Assembly (NCBI RefSeq): GCF_016481305.1
Contig: NZ_JAENBO010000003.1
Coordinates: 1 to 64,000 of the forward strand
DNA from: Streptococcus pacificus
Lineage (GTDB): Bacteria > Bacillota > Bacilli > Lactobacillales > Streptococcaceae
Length of the DNA: 64,000 bases
Direction: 5' to 3'
The first letter of the stretch is position 1, and each line of letters opens with the position of its first letter. The notes beneath the pieces are model-generated. The model was given only the letters and a program-made list of their open reading frames with translations. It searched no databases and was not told where the DNA came from. This document shows positions 61,179 through 64,000 of the stretch, piece after piece. The position numbers and the translations under genes were made by a program.

Positions 61179-61353
61179 ATGAATTAAAATAGCGTGTCCA
61201 TTTACTGATGATGTAAGCTTTTCTAAGATTTTGTAAAAGGAAAATGGCCCAGAAACCCACTAACCAGTACCACTGTCTAAAAAAAGCATCTGCTAGAAAA
61301 TAAGTTTCTAGACTACACATTATTGCAAGGATAAAAAATTGTTTTAATGTCAT
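61159..61353 (-). CDS. DUF3272 family small membrane protein
   Basis: A 64-residue protein with two hydrophobic segments (about 5-22 and 26-46) and a basic C-terminal tail. DUF3272 proteins are streptococcal, often next to birA, and of unknown function. The ATG at 61353 (MTLKQFFILA) was preferred over a TTG 22 codons upstream, whose extension would run through a terminator hairpin. No ribosome site is present; an extended -10 (TG-A-TAGAAT, 61361-61366) ends 7 bases before the ATG. The 3' end overlaps birA. Confidence 0.78.
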   Translation of the reverse strand: MTLKQFFILAIMCSLETYFLADAFFRQWYWLVGFWAIFLLQNLRKAYIISKWTRYFNSSTKKKE

Positions 61354-61360
61354 AAAAAAT

Positions 61361-61369
61361 ATTCTATCA
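61361..61369 (-). promoter_or_regulatory. Extended -10 promoter of the DUF3272 gene
   Basis: TG-A-TAGAAT on the - strand, with the -10 at 61361-61366. It follows immediately on the T run of the hairpin at 61370-61397 and ends 7 bases before the ATG. Confidence 0.5.
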
Positions 61370-61397
61370 AAAAAACTGCTAAAAAGCAGTTTTTTAT
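61370..61397. terminator. Bidirectional terminator between birA and the dehydrogenase gene
   Basis: Stem AAAAACTGCT / AGCAGTTTTT with a 4-base loop and T runs on both strands. It would end birA mRNA from the left and back up the terminator near 61520 from the right. Confidence 0.82.
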
Positions 61398-61498
61398 TAT
61401 GTAAAGATAAAAACTCCAAATAAAATGGCCAATTAAAGTTTTGAGAAAACAGTAGTTATCCTCATTTAACAATAATATTTTAATAAATTATTTAAAAT

Positions 61499-61537
61499 CT
61501 TCCCCACTCTACTTGAAATGGGGAAGATAAAAATATC
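61499..61537 (-). terminator. Terminator of the symporter-dehydrogenase transcript
   Basis: Stem ATCTTCCCCA / TGGGGAAGAT with a 12-base loop on the - strand, then TTTAAAT. It lies 12 bases after the dehydrogenase stop. Confidence 0.8.
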
Positions 61538-61548
61538 ATACACGACTT

Positions 61549-62613
61549 TTATTTGGCAAAAGGATCTTTATCACCATACTTATCAAAATGAAGGGTATCA
61601 GATTTAAGGTAGTCGATAATCCACTTTGGAATATTAACTCCATTTTCTTTATTCTTTTGATAGGTCAAAATATTTGGCTCTCCTGGATAATATACTTGTT
61701 CAAACCCTTTAGCTGGTTTCACCTCATGTAATTCATTGATACTTTGTTCAACATAATTTTTAAAAACATCAAGATTAATGAACCGTGAAGGATCAATAAC
61801 AATGAAGAGGTGGCCTAAGTCTCTACCTTTTGTCATGTCTGCATACATAGATGAAACATGTTTGCCAAATGGTAAGCCAAGCATCACACCACTTAGCATG
61901 TCAACCATCATCATTAAACCATAGCCTTTTGCTCCAGATAAAGGAAGTAAGCCTGCCACAGCCATTGGATCAGTTGTTGGTACACCATGACTGTCTACTG
62001 CCCAAGTTTCAGGAATAGCTTTTCCTTTGGATCTGGCATCCAAAATTTTACCCCATGCTTGAACAGTTGTAGCCATATCAAAGACCACAGGTCGACCATT
62101 TTTTCTTGGTGCACCAAATCCAATAGGATTGGTACCATAGTATACTTCTGAACCACCAAAAGGCACTACCATAGGATCTGATTGACAAATAGAGATCGCT
62201 ACTAAATTTTCATTAGCTAATTTTTCTAGGTAGTAAGACATTGTTCCTGTATGACTGACTTTTGAAAGACCAACAATAGCGACACCTGTTTCTTTTGCCA
62301 TTTCAATTATTGGTTCTAGTGCTAGGTTAGCAACATAATGACCTTGCGCATTATCACCATGATAAATACCTGTACTAGCCCCTGTTTTTTCAAATTTCAA
62401 GTGGGGGTTCTTTGTTACCCCTCCTTTATCTATCCGCTCTGCATAATAATCGACACGCACTGCGCCATGAGAGTGAATGCCTGATAAATCTGCAAAAACA
62501 AGGTGATTAGCCACTTCTTTTGCTTGTTCTTTAGGCAATCCTGCCACATGTAATTTTTGATAAATGAGCTCGTGTAGTTCAGTGTCTTTTATTCTAATCA
62601 ATTGTTCATCCAC
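61549..62613 (-). CDS. Malate/L-lactate dehydrogenase family oxidoreductase
   Basis: NAD(P)-dependent oxidoreductase of the Ldh_2 family (COG2055), which includes malate, sulfolactate, ureidoglycolate and diketogulonate-type enzymes. It has 354 residues. The conserved active-site region is DLSGIHSHGAVRVDYY (about residues 43-58, with His); PIGFGAPRKNGRPVVFDMAT and LPLSGAKGYGLMMMVDML are family motifs. It starts with GTG (62613) after AGGAGGGTTCTAAA. It lies 45 bases after a dicarboxylate/amino-acid symporter gene, so a role on an imported 2-hydroxy acid is plausible. The substrate cannot be assigned from sequence. Confidence 0.88.
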   Translation of the reverse strand: MDEQLIRIKDTELHELIYQKLHVAGLPKEQAKEVANHLVFADLSGIHSHGAVRVDYYAERIDKGGVTKNPHLKFEKTGASTGIYHGDNAQGHYVANLALEPIIEMAKETGVAIVGLSKVSHTGTMSYYLEKLANENLVAISICQSDPMVVPFGGSEVYYGTNPIGFGAPRKNGRPVVFDMATTVQAWGKILDARSKGKAIPETWAVDSHGVPTTDPMAVAGLLPLSGAKGYGLMMMVDMLSGVMLGLPFGKHVSSMYADMTKGRDLGHLFIVIDPSRFINLDVFKNYVEQSINELHEVKPAKGFEQVYYPGEPNILTYQKNKENGVNIPKWIIDYLKSDTLHFDKYGDKDPFAK

Positions 62614-62658
62614 TTTAGAACCCTCCTATATAATAATCACTTATTGTTGAAAATCAAT

Positions 62659-63855
62659 TCAATTTTGTTTTTTTCCTACCGACTGTGCTACTAACATAGC
62701 TGTAAAGACATCAGAATCGACATTTAAAATGGTTCTTATCATTCCGACAAAGTAATCAACACCAGCAAATAAAGCGACTGCCTCTATTGGAATACCCATT
62801 TGAGGGAAGATGATTGCTAATGATACAATACTTGAACCCGGTGCTACAGAATTAGCAAGAGAAACCAAGGAAGCTAATATCCCAAGATAAATAAGTTTGT
62901 CTAATCCTAAGTTAAATGAATACATTTGGGCAACTGTCACTACAGTGATCGCCATGTGCATGGCAGCCCCATTACTATTTAACGAAACTCCAAGAGGTAA
63001 AACTAGATTGGTGATATAATCATCAACTTTTAAATATTTCTTGGCTCCATCTATTGCCGTTGACAAAGTAATAGCAGATGAACCCGTTGTTAAAGCCACA
63101 ACAGACATTTCTTTAATCCCTTTTACGAGAAAGGAGACTGAGCGTTTACAATATATTTTTACTACAGTAATCCAAATCCCCAAAAATAGGAAAGTAGCAA
63201 AAGCATAGACAATCAAGTATTTTAAAAGAGGTAAAATCACTGATAAACCAGCTTCACTAACAGTATCGGCAACTAGACTAAAAATACCGATTGGAGCAAT
63301 ACTCATCACCATGCGGATGACAATCATCACAATATCATTGATTTCATCTAAAATCTTTAAGATAACATTATTAGCATGGTTTTGCACATAGATATTGATA
63401 GCAGTCCCAAAAACTAGAGAAAAAACAATGATCTGGATAATTGAACCACTAGATAATGATGCAAAAATATTTGATGGGAAAAATTCAGTAAATGTTTCCG
63501 ATAAATTCAATTCTTGCGCAGCAATCGCCTCATTGGACGCTAAAGATATTGAGACGCCTTGACCAGGTTTAAAAAGTGAACCAAAGAGAATCCCCCAAAA
63601 TGCAGCAATTAAAGTGGACACTGCAAAGATAGCAATGGTTAGACCACCAATTTTAGAAATATCCTTTTTTTCAATGCTACCTAAGGCATAGACAATCTGT
63701 CCAAATATTAGAATAGGAATTGACATTTGCATCAATTTCAGAAATATTTGACCAAAAATACTGAAATAGGCTGTCAAATCAGGAAACCAAAGTCCAAATG
63801 CAATCCCTACAATAACAGCTAGCACAACTTGGGAAATAAAAGATATTTTTTTCAT
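62659..63855 (-). CDS. Dicarboxylate/amino acid:cation symporter
   Basis: DAACS-family (GltP/DctA/SstT-type) symporter, 398 residues with about eight membrane helices and re-entrant loops. The substrate-binding region includes TTGSSAITLSTAIDGAKK and GVSLNSNGAAMHMAIT. Substrates of the family include glutamate, aspartate, serine and C4-dicarboxylates. The ATG at 63855 (MKKISFISQ) has GAAAGG 9 bases upstream; an ATG three codons earlier would touch it. It precedes the dehydrogenase gene in the same transcript. Confidence 0.9.
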   Translation of the reverse strand: MKKISFISQVVLAVIVGIAFGLWFPDLTAYFSIFGQIFLKLMQMSIPILIFGQIVYALGSIEKKDISKIGGLTIAIFAVSTLIAAFWGILFGSLFKPGQGVSISLASNEAIAAQELNLSETFTEFFPSNIFASLSSGSIIQIIVFSLVFGTAINIYVQNHANNVILKILDEINDIVMIVIRMVMSIAPIGIFSLVADTVSEAGLSVILPLLKYLIVYAFATFLFLGIWITVVKIYCKRSVSFLVKGIKEMSVVALTTGSSAITLSTAIDGAKKYLKVDDYITNLVLPLGVSLNSNGAAMHMAITVVTVAQMYSFNLGLDKLIYLGILASLVSLANSVAPGSSIVSLAIIFPQMGIPIEAVALFAGVDYFVGMIRTILNVDSDVFTAMLVAQSVGKKQN

Positions 63856-63903
63856 TGCTAGCATCCTTTCACCTTTTAATTTTCAACAAATTATTAACCA
63901 ATA

Positions 63904-64000
63904 TTAAGCTTTTTCTGTGTCTTGAGCCATCATTCCAAACAATACCAAGGCAACTATCAACATTATTGCTGCTAGGTAAAAACCAATTTGCATAGAGCCA
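63904..64000 (-). CDS. C-terminal end of a membrane protein, possibly an MFS transporter
   Basis: Only the last 31 codons and a TAA stop lie in the window. They encode a hydrophobic helix followed by a short charged tail (GFYLAAIMLIVALVLFGM, then MAQDTEKA). This is typical of the last segment of a polytopic transporter such as an MFS permease, but too short to assign. It reads in the same direction as the symporter and ends 48 bases before its ATG, so it may belong to the same operon. Confidence 0.55.
   Translation of the reverse strand, partial: GSMQIGFYLAAIMLIVALVLFGMMAQDTEKA

Overview
The window is chromosomal DNA of a low-GC Gram-positive coccus, almost certainly a Streptococcus of the pyogenic group. 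The evidence is the gene content and order: vicR-vicK-vicX, rnc-smc, murA-epuA-endA, a c-subunit-first F1Fo ATPase operon (atpEBFHAGDC), the streptococcal GlgC/GlgD pair, birA next to a DUF3272 gene, an SMK-box leader on metK, a preQ1-II riboswitch on queT, and an AdcR-type zinc operator. No rRNA, tRNA, phage, insertion sequence or CRISPR array was found, and no gene-free stretch exceeds 300 bases. The species cannot be fixed from the sequence alone.

Layout, left to right. 1-4060: a CshA-type fibrillar adhesin, cut by the window edge. 4.2-8.0 kb: pheST under a T-box. 8.0-15.2 kb: smc, rnc and vicXKR. 15.4-18.0 kb: endA, epuA, murA and a DUF1146 gene. 18.2-24.5 kb: the ATP synthase operon. 24.6-32.6 kb: the glycogen operon glgBCDAP. 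32.7-38.0 kb: pulA, a lipid kinase gene and ligA. 38.0-38.6 kb: queT. 38.8-46.7 kb: a GtrA-like gene (+ strand), a DUF1722 gene, an ABC transporter with a DesKR-like two-component system, a BrkB-family gene, map, a CBS/DRTGG regulator and a GNAT acetyltransferase. 46.9-56.8 kb: the maltose/maltodextrin regulon, with malR and malQP on the - strand and malXFGK on the + strand. 56.8-59.5 kb: a second murA and metK. 59.6-61.4 kb: a zinc-responsive histidine-triad lipoprotein, birA and DUF3272. 61.5-64.0 kb: a malate/L-lactate dehydrogenase-family enzyme, a dicarboxylate/amino-acid symporter and the end of another membrane protein. Most genes lie on the - strand.

The alpha-glucan genes fit together. 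MalXFGK imports maltodextrins, and MalQ and MalP degrade them to glucose and glucose-1-phosphate. GlgC/GlgD, GlgA and GlgB build glycogen, and GlgP with the cytoplasmic pullulanase PulA breaks it down. malQP and malXFGK carry the same operator in the promoter spacer.

The least expected signal is a recurrent start architecture. Five genes (a GNAT gene, ligA, the gtrA-like gene, birA and the DUF3272 gene) have a -10 hexamer ending 6 or 7 bases before the start ATG, and four of the five lack any Shine-Dalgarno-like sequence. This is what leaderless mRNAs would look like. In ligA and DUF3272 the promoter sits directly in the tail of an upstream terminator hairpin. Other points worth noting are an exact 687-bp (384+303) two-module repeat in the adhesin, an AdcR box on a single-triad Pht-like lipoprotein, and a 16-bp palindrome upstream of the DesKR-like operon.
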